Source: JANPIX01 sp031425195
Lineage (GTDB): Bacteria > Pseudomonadota > Alphaproteobacteria > Rhodobacterales > Rhodobacteraceae
NCBI GenBank assembly: GCA_031425195.1
Contig: JANPIX010000008.1
Location: 62,001 to 126,000, forward strand
Reading direction: 5' to 3'
DNA: 64,000 nt
A model generated the notes under the pieces. It worked only from the letters and a program-made list of their open reading frames with translations. It did not search any database and was not told the origin of the DNA. Below are positions 25,860 to 35,157 of the stretch, piece by piece. Each line of letters opens with the position of its first letter. The stretch's first letter is position 1. A program made the translations under genes and the position numbers.

Positions 25860-26492
25860 TCAGGCGACTTCGCTGACCAGTTGGCCCAGATCCCGGCGGA
25901 CCTTTTTCTGACCTTGCAGCCAGTCGCCGTCCGTGGCGCGGTAGCCGAGCGGCATCATCGTCACCGACCGCAGGCCGCGCGCGCGCAGGCCCAGAATCTC
26001 GTCAACCTGATCGGGGTCGAACCCTTCCATCGGTGTGGCATCCACCTCCTCAAACGCGGCGGCGGTCAGGGCGAGACCAAAGGCGATATAGGCCTGACGC
26101 GCGGCATGCTGGTAATTTTCTTCGGCGCTGCGGGGCAGATACATGCCCTTGAGCCGGTCGTAATAGGCAACCAGTGATTCGCTTGCAGAGCCGCGCTGCG
26201 ATGCCAGATCGGCCACGACGCCGTCAATCCGCGCGTCGGTGTAATTGTCCCATGCGGCGAAGACGAGCACGTGGGAACCGTCGGTGACCTGGGCCTGATC
26301 AAAGGCCGCAACGCGCAGTTTGGCCTTCACCTCGGCGTTCGTCACCACGATCACCTCGAACGGCTGCAGGCCGCTGGAGGTGGGGGCAAGCTGGATCGCC
26401 TCCAGAATATGGGCCAGTTTGTCATCGGGCACCTTGCGGGCCGGGTCCATTTTTTTCGTGGCATAGCGCCAGTTGAGTTTTTCCTGCAGCAT
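25860..26492 (-). CDS. Nitroreductase family NAD(P)H-dependent FMN oxidoreductase
   Basis: The 210-residue protein starts MLQEKLNWRYATKKMDPARKVP and has the NfsB-type FMN-binding region (LAPTSSGLQPFEVIVV) and the C-terminal MMPLGYRATDGDW motif. Enzymes of this group reduce quinones or nitroaromatics. AAAAGGA lies eight bases before the ATG at 26492; a longer frame exists but lacks support. It is divergent from an HxlR regulator, a frequent pairing for redox-responsive control. Confidence 0.85.
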   Translation of the reverse strand: MLQEKLNWRYATKKMDPARKVPDDKLAHILEAIQLAPTSSGLQPFEVIVVTNAEVKAKLRVAAFDQAQVTDGSHVLVFAAWDNYTDARIDGVVADLASQRGSASESLVAYYDRLKGMYLPRSAEENYQHAARQAYIAFGLALTAAAFEEVDATPMEGFDPDQVDEILGLRARGLRSVTMMPLGYRATDGDWLQGQKKVRRDLGQLVSEVA

Positions 26493-26556
26493 CTTGATTG
26501 TCCTTTTCCGGGGTGCCAACCTTCGCGGTGTTGATTTGCGCGTCGGTATTCTTTTG

Positions 26557-26573
26557 TTACCTCGTATAGGTAG
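26557..26573. promoter_or_regulatory. Candidate HxlR operator
   Basis: TACCT and AGGTA form an inverted repeat around CGTAT (TTACCTCGTATAGGTAG) in the 133-bp gap between the divergent nitroreductase and hxlR genes. The symmetry and position suit a dimeric HxlR regulator acting on both promoters. Confidence 0.45.
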
Positions 26574-26625
26574 GGCACTGGACAGGAACCGCAAGAGCGC
26601 ACATATTTGTGTGCAGGTTACAGGG

Positions 26626-27009
26626 ATGAAACCGATGGACGTATGCCCGGAAGCATTCGGCACTTGCCGCAAGATCAACGAAGTGCTGTCCCGCGTGGGC
26701 GACAGGTGGAGCGTGCTGATCATCTTTGCGCTGCGCGATGGCAAACGGCGGTTCAACGAGGTGAAACACGAGTTGGGGATTTCACAGCGGATGCTGACCC
26801 TGACCCTGCGCGATCTGGAACGTGACGGGCTGGTGTCGCGACACTACCACCCGACGATCCCGCCCAAGGTGGAATACGAACTGACGGAACTGGGCCAGTC
26901 GCTGCGCGGCCCAGTCAAGGTAATGGCGGAATGGGCGCTGACGCACCACGAGGTGATCGATGCGGCGCGGGCAGCGTTTGATGCGGGGGATGGGGAAGTG
27001 GCGGCGTGA
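26626..27009 (+). CDS. HxlR-family winged-helix transcriptional regulator
   Basis: The 127-residue protein has the HxlR pattern: VCPEAFGTCRKINEVLSRVG, then the helix-turn-helix and wing (RFNEVKHELGISQRMLTLTL, DLERDGLVSRHYH, PKVEYELTELGQSL). The conserved N-terminal Cys (residue 6, plus Cys13) is the redox or aldehyde sensor in studied members such as HypR and YodB. Divergence from a nitroreductase supports oxidant or quinone-responsive repression. The start could be at 26626 or three codons later; 26626 is used because CAGG lies eight bases upstream. Confidence 0.87.
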   Translation: MKPMDVCPEAFGTCRKINEVLSRVGDRWSVLIIFALRDGKRRFNEVKHELGISQRMLTLTLRDLERDGLVSRHYHPTIPPKVEYELTELGQSLRGPVKVMAEWALTHHEVIDAARAAFDAGDGEVAA

Positions 27010-27064
27010 GGGGCGTTGTTGAGGATGGTTAAACGCGTTCCAAGTTAACTTAAGTGTCTGACAA

Positions 27065-27862
27065 TTACAAGGCACGAACCATAAAGATCACACCTTGCAA
27101 AAATGGCAATATCATTAGCAAAATTGCAATAATTGTAAGTGCCGATAACGCAGAACGAACAACCGGATAAGATACATTTTGGAGTCGAATAAGGTCTCCG
27201 CAAACATGCTTGAGATATTGATCTCTCTCAATTGTCACAGTCGTCGAAAAAAGACCGCTACCATAATCGTCAAAAATGTAATTTCCGCTTGAGTCAGTCG
27301 CAAATGAAACAGCCTCTACCGAGTCAAACAGTAATTCTCCAACATATGGAATTTTGTTGATAGATTTCCATTGCGTATCAACTGCAATGAAGTTCGCTCT
27401 GTACTGTCTGAGAAGTGCGCGAATTTTTTCCGCCTCCTCGCTATCGTAAGCGGGAAGCTTGTTCTGGTAGGCTTTACGGAGGAAATCTGCCGCGTCTGAG
27501 CGGACTTGCTGCACAGTTACGCCAGCCGTTATTGCGGAAGCTGCATTTCTATTCCAGCGGACAAAATTAGGGCACCAACAAATAAACAACAACCGTGCCA
27601 AGAATAAAAATACACCGGAAAAGTACAAGCATTTCCAACTAAATGGTATATCTAAATGGATTTCGAATGGCGGCTCGAAACCAGAAGAATCTATCAAAAG
27701 TGTAGATGGAATATTTGATGATATCTTTAACAGGATTGGAACTAAAAATACCCAAATATAAATCGGTTTGATGAATGAGCTATCAAAGATGCGTTCAAGA
27801 GTATGCCAATCGAAGCTTTGATCTATAAGGCCACTTGTACGATCAGTTAGCTCGCGACCCAT
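27065..27862 (-). CDS. AT-rich membrane protein of unknown family, immediately downstream of lepA
   Basis: The 265-residue protein has hydrophobic segments near residues 33-48 (IKPIYIWVFLVPILLKI), 77-97 and 240-262. Between the last two lies a soluble region of about 140 residues (100-239), rich in charged and aromatic residues. Base composition of the gene is near 40% GC against 60-65% around it, and codon use differs accordingly, so it was probably acquired. The ATG at 27862 is three bases after the lepA stop (TGA GGG ATG), so it would be expressed behind lepA. I do not recognise a family, and no enzymatic motif is visible. Confidence 0.7.
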   Translation of the reverse strand: MGRELTDRTSGLIDQSFDWHTLERIFDSSFIKPIYIWVFLVPILLKISSNIPSTLLIDSSGFEPPFEIHLDIPFSWKCLYFSGVFLFLARLLFICWCPNFVRWNRNAASAITAGVTVQQVRSDAADFLRKAYQNKLPAYDSEEAEKIRALLRQYRANFIAVDTQWKSINKIPYVGELLFDSVEAVSFATDSSGNYIFDDYGSGLFSTTVTIERDQYLKHVCGDLIRLQNVSYPVVRSALSALTIIAILLMILPFLQGVIFMVRAL

Positions 27863-27865
27863 CCC

Positions 27866-29665
27866 TCACCCATCCATCTTCAGCGCCGAGATAAACGCCT
27901 CCTGCGGAATCTCAACCTTCCCGAACTGGCGCATCTTCTTCTTGCCGGCCTTCTGCTTGTCCAAGAGCTTGCGCTTGCGCGAGGCGTCGCCGCCGTAGCA
28001 TTTGGCCGTCACGTCCTTGCGCATCGCACTCAGCGTTTCGCGGGCAATCACCCGGGCGCCGATGGCGGCCTGGATCGGGATCTTGAACATGTGGCGGGGG
28101 ATCAGTTCTTTCAGCTTTTCCACCATGGCGCGGCCCCGCGCCTCGGCGCGGTCACGGTGGACCATCATCGACAGGGCGTCGACGGGTTCGTCGTTCACAA
28201 GGATCGACATCTTGACCAGAAAATCCTCACGATATTCGCTGATCGAATAGTCGAAACTGGCATAGCCCTTGGTCACCGATTTCAGGCGGTCGTAAAAGTC
28301 GAACACCACTTCGGCGAGCGGCAGGTCATAGACGACCATGGCGCGGGCCCCGGCATAGGACAGATCAAGCTGGATGCCGCGCCTGTCCTGGCAGAGTTTC
28401 AGGATGTCGCCCAGATATTCGTCGGGCACCATGATGGTGGCCTTGATGCGCGGTTCGTCGATGTGATCGACGAAGGTGAGGTCGGGCATATCGGCGGGGT
28501 TGTGCAGATCGCGCACCTCGCCATCCTTCATGTGCAGTTTGAAGACGACCGAGGGGGCGGTGGTAATCAGATCAAGGTCGTATTCGCGTTCCAGACGGTC
28601 ACGGATCACCTCCAGATGCAGTAATCCGAGGAATCCACAACGGAAACCAAAGCCAAGGGCGGCGGAAGTTTCCATTTCCGAACTGAAAGAGGCATCGTTG
28701 AGCGACAGTTTTTCGATCGCTTCTCGCAAGTTTTCGAAATCGGCGGCGTCGACAGGGAACAGGCCGCAGAACACCACGGGCTGCGCGGGTTTGAAGCCGG
28801 GGAGCGGCGTGTCGCAGCCTTTGCGTTCGTGGGTGATGGTGTCGCCCACGCGGGTGTCGCGCACCTGTTTGATGGACGCGGTGAAGATGCCGATTTCGCC
28901 CGGCCCCAGTTCGTCGATGTCGACCATCTGCGGTTTGAGGACGGAGAGTTTGTCGATGCCGTAGACGGCGTTGGTCTGCATCATGCGGACGCGGTCGCCC
29001 TTGCGCATGATGCCGTCCATGATGCGGACCATGACGACGACGCCGAGGTAGGCGTCATACCAGCTGTCCACCAGCATCGCCTTGAGCGGTGCCGTGGCGT
29101 CGCCGGTGGGGGCGGGAAGGCGGGTCACGATCGCCTCCAGCACGTCGGGGATGCCGAGGCCGGATTTGGCGGAGATGTTGATGGCGTCGGAGGCATCGAG
29201 GCCGATCACATCCTCGATCTGCTGCTTGACGCGTTCGGGTTCGGCGGCGGGCAGGTCGATCTTGTTGAGGACCGGCACGATTTCGTGGCCCGCATCCAGC
29301 GCCTGATAGACGTTGGCGAGGGTCTGCGCCTCGACCCCCTGAGAGGCATCGACCACCAGAAGCGAGCCTTCGACGGCGCGCATGGAGCGGGAGACTTCGT
29401 AGGCGAAATCGACGTGGCCGGGGGTGTCGATCAGGTTGAGGATGTAGGTCTTGCCATCCTTGGCCGGGTATTCGATGCGGACGGTGTTCGCCTTGATGGT
29501 GATGCCGCGTTCGCGTTCGATATCCATACTGTCGAGCATCTGGGCCTTCATGTCGCGCGCGGCGACAGTGCCCGTCATCTGAATCAGACGATCAGCCAAG
29601 GTGGATTTGCCGTGGTCGATATGGGCCACGATGGAGAAGTTGCGGATCAGGGAAAGCTGGGTCAT
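27866..29665 (-). CDS. lepA: Translation elongation factor 4
   Basis: The 599-residue GTPase begins with the G1 motif AHIDHGKSTLADRL and shows NKIDLP and the LepA-specific C-terminal domain (GGDASRKRKLLDKQKAGKKK). LepA/EF4 acts on the ribosome, probably in assembly or in back-translocation under stress. Length and N-terminus are typical. The AT-rich membrane gene follows three bases after its stop. Confidence 0.98.
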   Translation of the reverse strand: MTQLSLIRNFSIVAHIDHGKSTLADRLIQMTGTVAARDMKAQMLDSMDIERERGITIKANTVRIEYPAKDGKTYILNLIDTPGHVDFAYEVSRSMRAVEGSLLVVDASQGVEAQTLANVYQALDAGHEIVPVLNKIDLPAAEPERVKQQIEDVIGLDASDAINISAKSGLGIPDVLEAIVTRLPAPTGDATAPLKAMLVDSWYDAYLGVVVMVRIMDGIMRKGDRVRMMQTNAVYGIDKLSVLKPQMVDIDELGPGEIGIFTASIKQVRDTRVGDTITHERKGCDTPLPGFKPAQPVVFCGLFPVDAADFENLREAIEKLSLNDASFSSEMETSAALGFGFRCGFLGLLHLEVIRDRLEREYDLDLITTAPSVVFKLHMKDGEVRDLHNPADMPDLTFVDHIDEPRIKATIMVPDEYLGDILKLCQDRRGIQLDLSYAGARAMVVYDLPLAEVVFDFYDRLKSVTKGYASFDYSISEYREDFLVKMSILVNDEPVDALSMMVHRDRAEARGRAMVEKLKELIPRHMFKIPIQAAIGARVIARETLSAMRKDVTAKCYGGDASRKRKLLDKQKAGKKKMRQFGKVEIPQEAFISALKMDG

Positions 29666-29889
29666 GCGGGGGATATGCGGGGGATTTGCGGGTTGGTCAA
29701 GCGGGGCCTGACGGCAGCGGAATACCGGATATGGTGGATGCCGCGGGTGGGGCCACTTTCCATGGCAACACGCGTTCGTAACCCGCTCATATCACGAGGT
29801 TTCTTGAATTTCCTTGCACGAATCGTCATAATCCGACTCATAAAGTGACCGGGATCAACCTGGCACGTCTTGGCAGATCGGGCAGTGAA

Positions 29890-30195
29890 ATGAAAACAGC
29901 GGTGATTGCCGTCGCGTTTGGCGCGATGTGTTTTGCGGGTGCGGCCTGGGCCGGGCCGATCGAGCGGGCCTGCCTGCGGTCTGGTCAGGATGCGGCCAAC
30001 AGGGCGACCTGTTCCTGCATCCAGCAGGTTGCCGACATGACGTTGTCGGGCGGCGACCAGCGGCAGGCGGCAAAGTTCTTCAGCGATCCGGAGCGGGCGC
30101 AGAACGTGTTCCTGTCGAAACGGGCCAGCGATGACGCGTTCTGGGACCGGTACCGCAATTTCGGGGCGACCGCCGAAGCCTACTGCGCCGGGTAA
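29890..30195 (+). CDS. Small secreted cysteine-containing protein
   Basis: The 101-residue product starts at the ATG at 29890 with a signal peptide (AVIAVAFGAMCFAGAAWAG). The mature part contains Cys residues in RACLRSG, TCSCIQQ and EAYCAG, and likely forms disulfides in the periplasm. The ARGDRQAAKFF-type middle (DQRQAAKFFSDPERAQNVFL) is helical. Homologous small proteins occur in other Rhodobacteraceae without known role. It converges with the 2OG-Fe(II) hydroxylase gene at 3 bp. Confidence 0.65.
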   Translation: MKTAVIAVAFGAMCFAGAAWAGPIERACLRSGQDAANRATCSCIQQVADMTLSGGDQRQAAKFFSDPERAQNVFLSKRASDDAFWDRYRNFGATAEAYCAG

Positions 30196-30198
30196 CCC

Positions 30199-30750
30199 TT
30201 AGCGGAACGCGGGACCATGCGCCCAGAGGGTGAGTGACCAACGGGTGCCGGTGGTCACGGGCGTCACGCGGTGCAGCACAAAGCTGGGAAACAGGATGGC
30301 GCTGCCCTGCACGCGTGTTGCCGCAGCGATGTTGCTGTCGGCGCGGGTTTCGAGGGTGCCGCCGGTGTAGTCGCCGGGATCGCTGAGCTGCACCACCACG
30401 GTCAGCTTGCGGCGGGCGGCAAGGGTCCCTGCCCCGATGTCAGCGTGCCAGTCGAAATGGCCCTGATCGCGGGCATCATAGCGGGCGACCTGTGCGCTTT
30501 CGGAAAAATCGGACAGATCAAAGCCAAAGGCATCGCGGTTGGCCTGCGCCACAAGGGATGTCATCCGATCCATGACCCAGCCCGCATCCGGCAGATCATC
30601 GACCCAGACAAGACCCGCGCGGCGGATGCGCCCGTCGGTCACGCCGCCCACCAGACCACCTTCGCGCAGCGTCGCCGTGGCCGCGAGGGCGCACAGACGC
30701 TGGCAGTCCTGCGTACTGAAAGCCTGCGGAAGTGTGTGCATCCCCAGCAT
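30199..30750 (-). CDS. 2-oxoglutarate/Fe(II)-dependent PKHD-type hydroxylase
   Basis: The 183-residue protein has a double-stranded beta-helix layout with the iron ligands in HFDWHADIG (His-x-Asp) and in FVLHRVTPVTTG, where the distal His and then Arg (GTRWSL) bind iron and 2-oxoglutarate. PKHD-type (prolyl-hydroxylase-like) enzymes act on unknown protein or small-molecule substrates in bacteria. It precedes the PCu(A)C-like gene in the opposite order on the same strand, with 9 bp between them, and may share a transcript with it. Confidence 0.82.
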   Translation of the reverse strand: MLGMHTLPQAFSTQDCQRLCALAATATLREGGLVGGVTDGRIRRAGLVWVDDLPDAGWVMDRMTSLVAQANRDAFGFDLSDFSESAQVARYDARDQGHFDWHADIGAGTLAARRKLTVVVQLSDPGDYTGGTLETRADSNIAAATRVQGSAILFPSFVLHRVTPVTTGTRWSLTLWAHGPAFR

Positions 30751-30759
30751 CAGAACACG

Positions 30760-31242
30760 TCAGGGGGTTGTCGTCATGTGATCGTGGTCCATCACAGCGG
30801 CGTCTTCGGCGGGGCGGTCATTGTCGACCGGTGCCTCGACAACCACAGTGCCTTCGTGTTCGAAGGTCAGAGTCAGGGTGATGATGTCACCGGGGCGCAG
30901 CGGTTTGGTCAGGCCCATCAGCATCAGGTGATCCCCTGCCCGGCCCAGCACATGCGTGGCGTTCCCGGGAACTTCGATGCCACCCATGATCATCTGCATC
31001 GACATGACGCCGTTCGCATCTTCGACATTGCTGTGCAGCATCGCCTCGGCCGCGACATCGGCCGTGACTGACAGGAGGGTGTCAGGATTCGGGCCATGGT
31101 TTTCGATCACGAAGTAGGCGGCACCCGATTTGGCGGTTTCGGTGACGACGCGGGCGTAGGCACCCACCACATGGACGCCTTCATGGGCAAGCGCAGGGCT
31201 GGCGAACAGCGACAGAAGCAGCAGAAGAAACGGGCGGAACAT
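30760..31242 (-). CDS. Periplasmic copper chaperone PCu(A)C-like protein
   Basis: The 160-residue protein has a signal peptide (LLLLLLSLFASPALAHEG) and the PCu(A)C copper-binding pattern H-x-M..M..H-x-M, seen as AMLHSNVEDANGVMSMQM and GDHLMLMGL. The C-terminal tail ends MDHDHMTTTP, rich in His and Met, and may bind more copper. Such proteins supply copper to cytochrome c oxidase. The chosen ATG at 31242 has GAGG five bases upstream; a longer frame from 31311 is unlikely. Confidence 0.85.
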   Translation of the reverse strand: MFRPFLLLLLSLFASPALAHEGVHVVGAYARVVTETAKSGAAYFVIENHGPNPDTLLSVTADVAAEAMLHSNVEDANGVMSMQMIMGGIEVPGNATHVLGRAGDHLMLMGLTKPLRPGDIITLTLTFEHEGTVVVEAPVDNDRPAEDAAVMDHDHMTTTP

Positions 31243-31331
31243 GGCATCCTCGGGGTTCATGGAAAGGCATGCGGGTGGTAACGCCAATCGCCCCACCGGG
31301 ACAAGCGGCATATGCCCACAGCGCGCAAACG

Positions 31332-31353
31332 AAAAACCCCGCCAGAGGCGGGG
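31332..31353 (-). terminator. Rho-independent terminator of rpmB
   Basis: CCCCGCC and GGCGGGG (31337-31343 and 31347-31353) with loop AGA form a stem. On the minus strand it is followed by TTTTT (from AAAAA at 31332-31336). It lies about 30 bp beyond the rpmB stop and before the PCu(A)C-like gene. Confidence 0.8.
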
Positions 31354-31383
31354 CTTTGCAGAGAACTCCCAAAGGATCGCGCC

Positions 31384-31668
31384 TTAGACGGCTGCGAGCT
31401 TGGCGATTTCTTTCTTGATCTTCTGTGCCTTGGGCGACAGTTCATCATCCTTGGACTTGGCAAGGAAGGCATCCAGACCGCCGCGATGATCGACTGTGCG
31501 CAGCGCAGCGGCCGAAATGCGGAGTTTGAACGACTGGCCCAGCGCATCAGAGATCAGCGTGACGTCGTTCAGGTTCGGCAGAAACCGCCGACGGGTCTTG
31601 TTGTTGGCATGGCTGACCGTGTTGCCCGACATCGGGCCTTTGCCACTAAGTTCGCAGACGCGCGACAT
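31384..31668 (-). CDS. rpmB: 50S ribosomal protein L28
   Basis: The 94-residue protein starts MSRVCELSGKGPMSGNTVSH and has the L28 pattern including NNKTRRRFLPNL. The ATG at 31668 has AAGGA eight bases upstream; an earlier in-frame codon at 31686 is less likely. A terminator follows. The gene stands alone between the PCu(A)C-like gene and the DUF3108 gene. Confidence 0.95.
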   Translation of the reverse strand: MSRVCELSGKGPMSGNTVSHANNKTRRRFLPNLNDVTLISDALGQSFKLRISAAALRTVDHRGGLDAFLAKSKDDELSPKAQKIKKEIAKLAAV

Positions 31669-31946
31669 GGTCGTGTTCCTTGTCATCTAAAGTGCAGGGG
31701 CAGGACGCAAGCAGGCGCAGCCCGAATTCCATCGGGGGCAATTAGGCGGAATCGCAGGGCGCGTCAAGCGCGAACCGGTGAACAGGCGGGTCTGTCTTGT
31801 CGCCGCGAATGAAACATCGCGGGCGGGCCGTGGCGGAAGCCTGCCGAGGTGTTGAAGTGTCAGGACTGCTTTGCGCTTTTGCGGCGGAACAGGGCACGCT
31901 ATTATCGTGTCAGCGCGGCAACAGGACTGCGAGCACAAGGTTGAGC

Positions 31947-32678
31947 ATGATGATGGACCGGTTTCGTTTTGGTGTTGCGGCAATGGCAGTTGGCCTGATG
32001 TTCGGGCTGGCCCCGGCGCAGGCCGCGCAGGATCAGGCGACGTTCGATCTGATCCTGAAAGGCATCCGGGCAGGATCGCTCAGCTTTTCGGCGGTGCAGG
32101 ACGGGGCGAATTACACGGTGACCGGGCAGTTGAAGACGACGGGCCTGCTTAGTCTGCTGCGCAAGATCCGCTATGACGCGAGTGCCAATGGCACCGTGAC
32201 GGGCACGCGGTATGTGCCGGCGACCTATACCGAGAACGCGGATACGGGCAAGCGCCGGTCGCAGGCCGTGATGGCCTATAAGGCCGGTGTGCCGCAGGTG
32301 AAAAGTTACAACCCGCCGCGCGCGCCCAAAGCGTTTGATGTGGACCCTGCCACGATGGGCGGGACGGTGGACCCTTTGACTGCGTTGTATGCAACGCTGC
32401 GGACGGTGGCGGCGGGCGAGGAATGCAAGGTGAGCATCACGTTGTTCGACGGGCGGCGGCAAAGCCAGGTGACCACGGGCGAGCGGCAGGAAGCGGGCGA
32501 GCAGGTGGTGTGTCAGGGCGAATATCGCAGGCTTGCCGGGTATTCGGCCGAGGATCTGGCCGAAAAGACCCGGTTTCCGTTCAGTGTGATCTATTCGCCC
32601 ACGGCGGACGGCATGATGGCGGTGACCGAGGTGTCGATGGACAGCCTGTATGGCAAGGCACGTCTGGTGCGGCAGTAG
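31947..32678 (+). CDS. DUF3108 domain periplasmic protein
   Basis: The 243-residue protein starts with three ATG codons; the first (31947) has AAGG six bases upstream. Residues 1-27 form a signal peptide (VGLMFGLAPAQAAQ). The mature part is a beta-rich domain with ATFDLILKGIRAGSLSF and SLLRKIRYDASA, matching DUF3108, with a C-terminal PFSVIYSPTADGM segment. Function is unknown, and it should be periplasmic. The hrpB gene starts 37 bp downstream. Confidence 0.78.
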   Translation: MMMDRFRFGVAAMAVGLMFGLAPAQAAQDQATFDLILKGIRAGSLSFSAVQDGANYTVTGQLKTTGLLSLLRKIRYDASANGTVTGTRYVPATYTENADTGKRRSQAVMAYKAGVPQVKSYNPPRAPKAFDVDPATMGGTVDPLTALYATLRTVAAGEECKVSITLFDGRRQSQVTTGERQEAGEQVVCQGEYRRLAGYSAEDLAEKTRFPFSVIYSPTADGMMAVTEVSMDSLYGKARLVRQ

Positions 32679-32715
32679 ATGCGGGCGATCTGGTCCGTGA
32701 ACGGCCTGCGCTAAG

Positions 32716-35157
32716 GTGAACGGCCCGCCCCTGCCGATTGACGATGCGATTGGGCCGCTGATGGCGGCACTGGCTGACAGGGGGATGGCCGTTCTGCAGG
32801 CGCCGCCGGGGGCGGGCAAGACGACGCGGGTTCCCTTGGCGCTGCTGGAACGGGGGCTGGTTCAGGGGCGCATCTTGATGCTGGAACCGCGCAGGCTTGC
32901 CGCGCGGGGGGCGGCAGAGCGGATGGCGGAAACGCTGGGCGAGCCTGTCGGGCGGCGCGTTGGCTACCGGATGCGCGGCGAGGCGCAGGTGAGTGCGGCG
33001 ACCCGGATCGAAGTGGTGACCGAGGGCATCCTGACGCGGATGCTGCAATCGGACCCGGGCCTTGCGGGTGTCGGGGCGGTGATCTTTGACGAATTCCACG
33101 AACGCAGTCTGAACGCGGATTTCGGTCTGGCGCTGTGCCTTGAGGTGCGGGCGGTGCTGCGGGCGGACCTGATGCTGATCGTGATGTCGGCGACGTTGCA
33201 GGCGGGGCCGGTGGCGGCGCTGATGGGCGATGCGCCGGTGATCACGTCGGAGGGGCGGTCTTTTCCGGTGGAAACACGCTGGTTGCCGCGCCCGCTTGCC
33301 ATGGCGATGCGGCCCGAGGCGGCGGTGGCCGATCAGGTGGTGCAGGTGTTGGCGGACGGTTCGGGCGGCGCGGTTCTGGTGTTTTTGCCGGGTGAGGGCG
33401 AAATCCGGCGGGTGGAGCGGTTGTTGCAGGGCCGGGTGCCTGTGGGGGTGGTGATAGCGCCCTTGTTCGGGGCGATGGATTTTGCGGCGCAGCGGGCAGC
33501 GTTGACGCCCGGCGTGGGGCGCAAGGTGGTGCTGGCCACGTCGATTGCCGAAACGTCGCTGACGATTCCCGAGGTGACCGTGGTGATCGACGCTGGCCTT
33601 GCGCGGCGGTCACGGTTCGATCCGGGGTCGGGCATGGCGCGGCTGGTGACGGAGCGGGTGACGAAGGCCGAGGCCGAACAGCGGCGCGGGCGGGCGGGGC
33701 GGGTGGCGCCGGGTCTGTGTTACCGGATGTGGTCAAAGGGCGAAGAAGGCGGGCTGGCCGCCTTTCCCCCGCCCGAGATTGCATCGACCGATCTGGCGGG
33801 GCTTGCGCTTGACTGTGCTGTATGGGGGTCGGCGGACCTGCCGTTCCTGACGCCGCCCCCTGCCCCGGCCATGGCCGAGGCGCAGAGCCTGCTGCAATCG
33901 CTGGGCGCGCTGGATGAGGGCGGGCGGATCACGGCGCATGGGCGCAGGGTGGCGGGGGTGCCGTTGCATCCACGTCTGGCGCATATGCTTGTGCGCAGCG
34001 CCGGGTCGCCGGATGCGGCGCTGTTGGCGGCGTTGTTGGCGGACCGCGATCCGCTGCGGGGGGAGCCTGCGGATCTGGAGCGTCGGATGGCGGTACTGCG
34101 GCGGGGCGGGCATGCGGCGGCGGCGCACCGTGCCACGGTCGAGCGGATCAGGGCAGAGGCCGGGCGGTTGGCGCGGCTTGTGCCTGCGGGGGCGGGCGGG
34201 GCCTGTGATATCGCGCAGATGGCGGCACTGGCCTATCCCGACCGGGTGGGGCTGCGGCGGGCGGGCGATGCGCCACGGTGGCTTTTGTCGGGGGGCAAGG
34301 GGGCAGTGATGGCGGCGGGCCAGCCGCTTTCATCGGCGCGGCTGATTGTGGCGACGGACCTTGACGGTGCCGCGCGTGAGGTGGGCGTTCGGCAGGCCGT
34401 TGCCATTGACGAGAGCGCGCTGCGTGCCGTTCTGGGGGACCGCATCGTGGCGCGCAGCCTGTGCGAATGGTCACCCCGCGACGGGCGGATTGTGGCGCGG
34501 CGGCAGGACGTGCTGGGGGCTGTGGTGCTGTCGGATTTGCCGTGGACGGATGCGCCGCCCGAACGGATGGCCGAGGCCGCGCTGGCAGGGCTGCGCGACG
34601 TTGGCCTGCGATGGACGGCGGCCACACGGCGTTTGGCGGCCCGTGTCGCGATGTGCCGGGGACAGGATAGCGCGCTGCCGGATTTGACGGAATCGAACAT
34701 ACTCGCACACTCCGAATGGGTTATCCCCTATCTTACCGGCACGAAAACGAAAGCCGATCTTGCGAACCTTAATCTGATGGGGTTGTTGCAGCAGGCGTTG
34801 GGGCGGGAGGGGCAGCAGACAGTTGACCGCCTTGCACCTGCGCATTTCACGACCCCTTTGGGCCGCCATGTGCCCATCGACTATGACGCCGAGACGCCGG
34901 GGATCGAGGTGCGGTTGCAGGAAATGTTCGGGGTGACTGTGCATCCCGTGGTGGGCGCGAACCGCCTGCCGCTGCGGATCACGCTGTTGTCGCCGGGCGG
35001 GAAACCTGTGCAGGTGACGATGGACCTGCCAGGGTTCTGGACGAACAGTTACGGCGATGTGCGCCGCGACATGCGGGGGCGGTATCCGCGCCATCCATGG
35101 CCCGATGATCCCCGGCAGGCAGAGCCGACGATCCGTGCCAAACCGCGCGGCACCTGA
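32716..35157 (+). CDS. hrpB: ATP-dependent helicase HrpB
   Basis: The 813-residue DEAH/RHA-type helicase shows Walker A APPGAGKTTRVP (residues 29-40), the DEFH box at 125-128, the SATL motif and the HrpB C-terminal domain. GTG at 32716 is used; in-frame ATGs downstream would cut into the conserved LPIDDAIGPLMAAL region. HrpB enzymes are ATP-dependent helicases of unclear cellular role, unrelated to HrpA substrate specificity. The gene is very GC-rich, about 70% by eye. Confidence 0.9.
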   Translation: MNGPPLPIDDAIGPLMAALADRGMAVLQAPPGAGKTTRVPLALLERGLVQGRILMLEPRRLAARGAAERMAETLGEPVGRRVGYRMRGEAQVSAATRIEVVTEGILTRMLQSDPGLAGVGAVIFDEFHERSLNADFGLALCLEVRAVLRADLMLIVMSATLQAGPVAALMGDAPVITSEGRSFPVETRWLPRPLAMAMRPEAAVADQVVQVLADGSGGAVLVFLPGEGEIRRVERLLQGRVPVGVVIAPLFGAMDFAAQRAALTPGVGRKVVLATSIAETSLTIPEVTVVIDAGLARRSRFDPGSGMARLVTERVTKAEAEQRRGRAGRVAPGLCYRMWSKGEEGGLAAFPPPEIASTDLAGLALDCAVWGSADLPFLTPPPAPAMAEAQSLLQSLGALDEGGRITAHGRRVAGVPLHPRLAHMLVRSAGSPDAALLAALLADRDPLRGEPADLERRMAVLRRGGHAAAAHRATVERIRAEAGRLARLVPAGAGGACDIAQMAALAYPDRVGLRRAGDAPRWLLSGGKGAVMAAGQPLSSARLIVATDLDGAAREVGVRQAVAIDESALRAVLGDRIVARSLCEWSPRDGRIVARRQDVLGAVVLSDLPWTDAPPERMAEAALAGLRDVGLRWTAATRRLAARVAMCRGQDSALPDLTESNILAHSEWVIPYLTGTKTKADLANLNLMGLLQQALGREGQQTVDRLAPAHFTTPLGRHVPIDYDAETPGIEVRLQEMFGVTVHPVVGANRLPLRITLLSPGGKPVQVTMDLPGFWTNSYGDVRRDMRGRYPRHPWPDDPRQAEPTIRAKPRGT

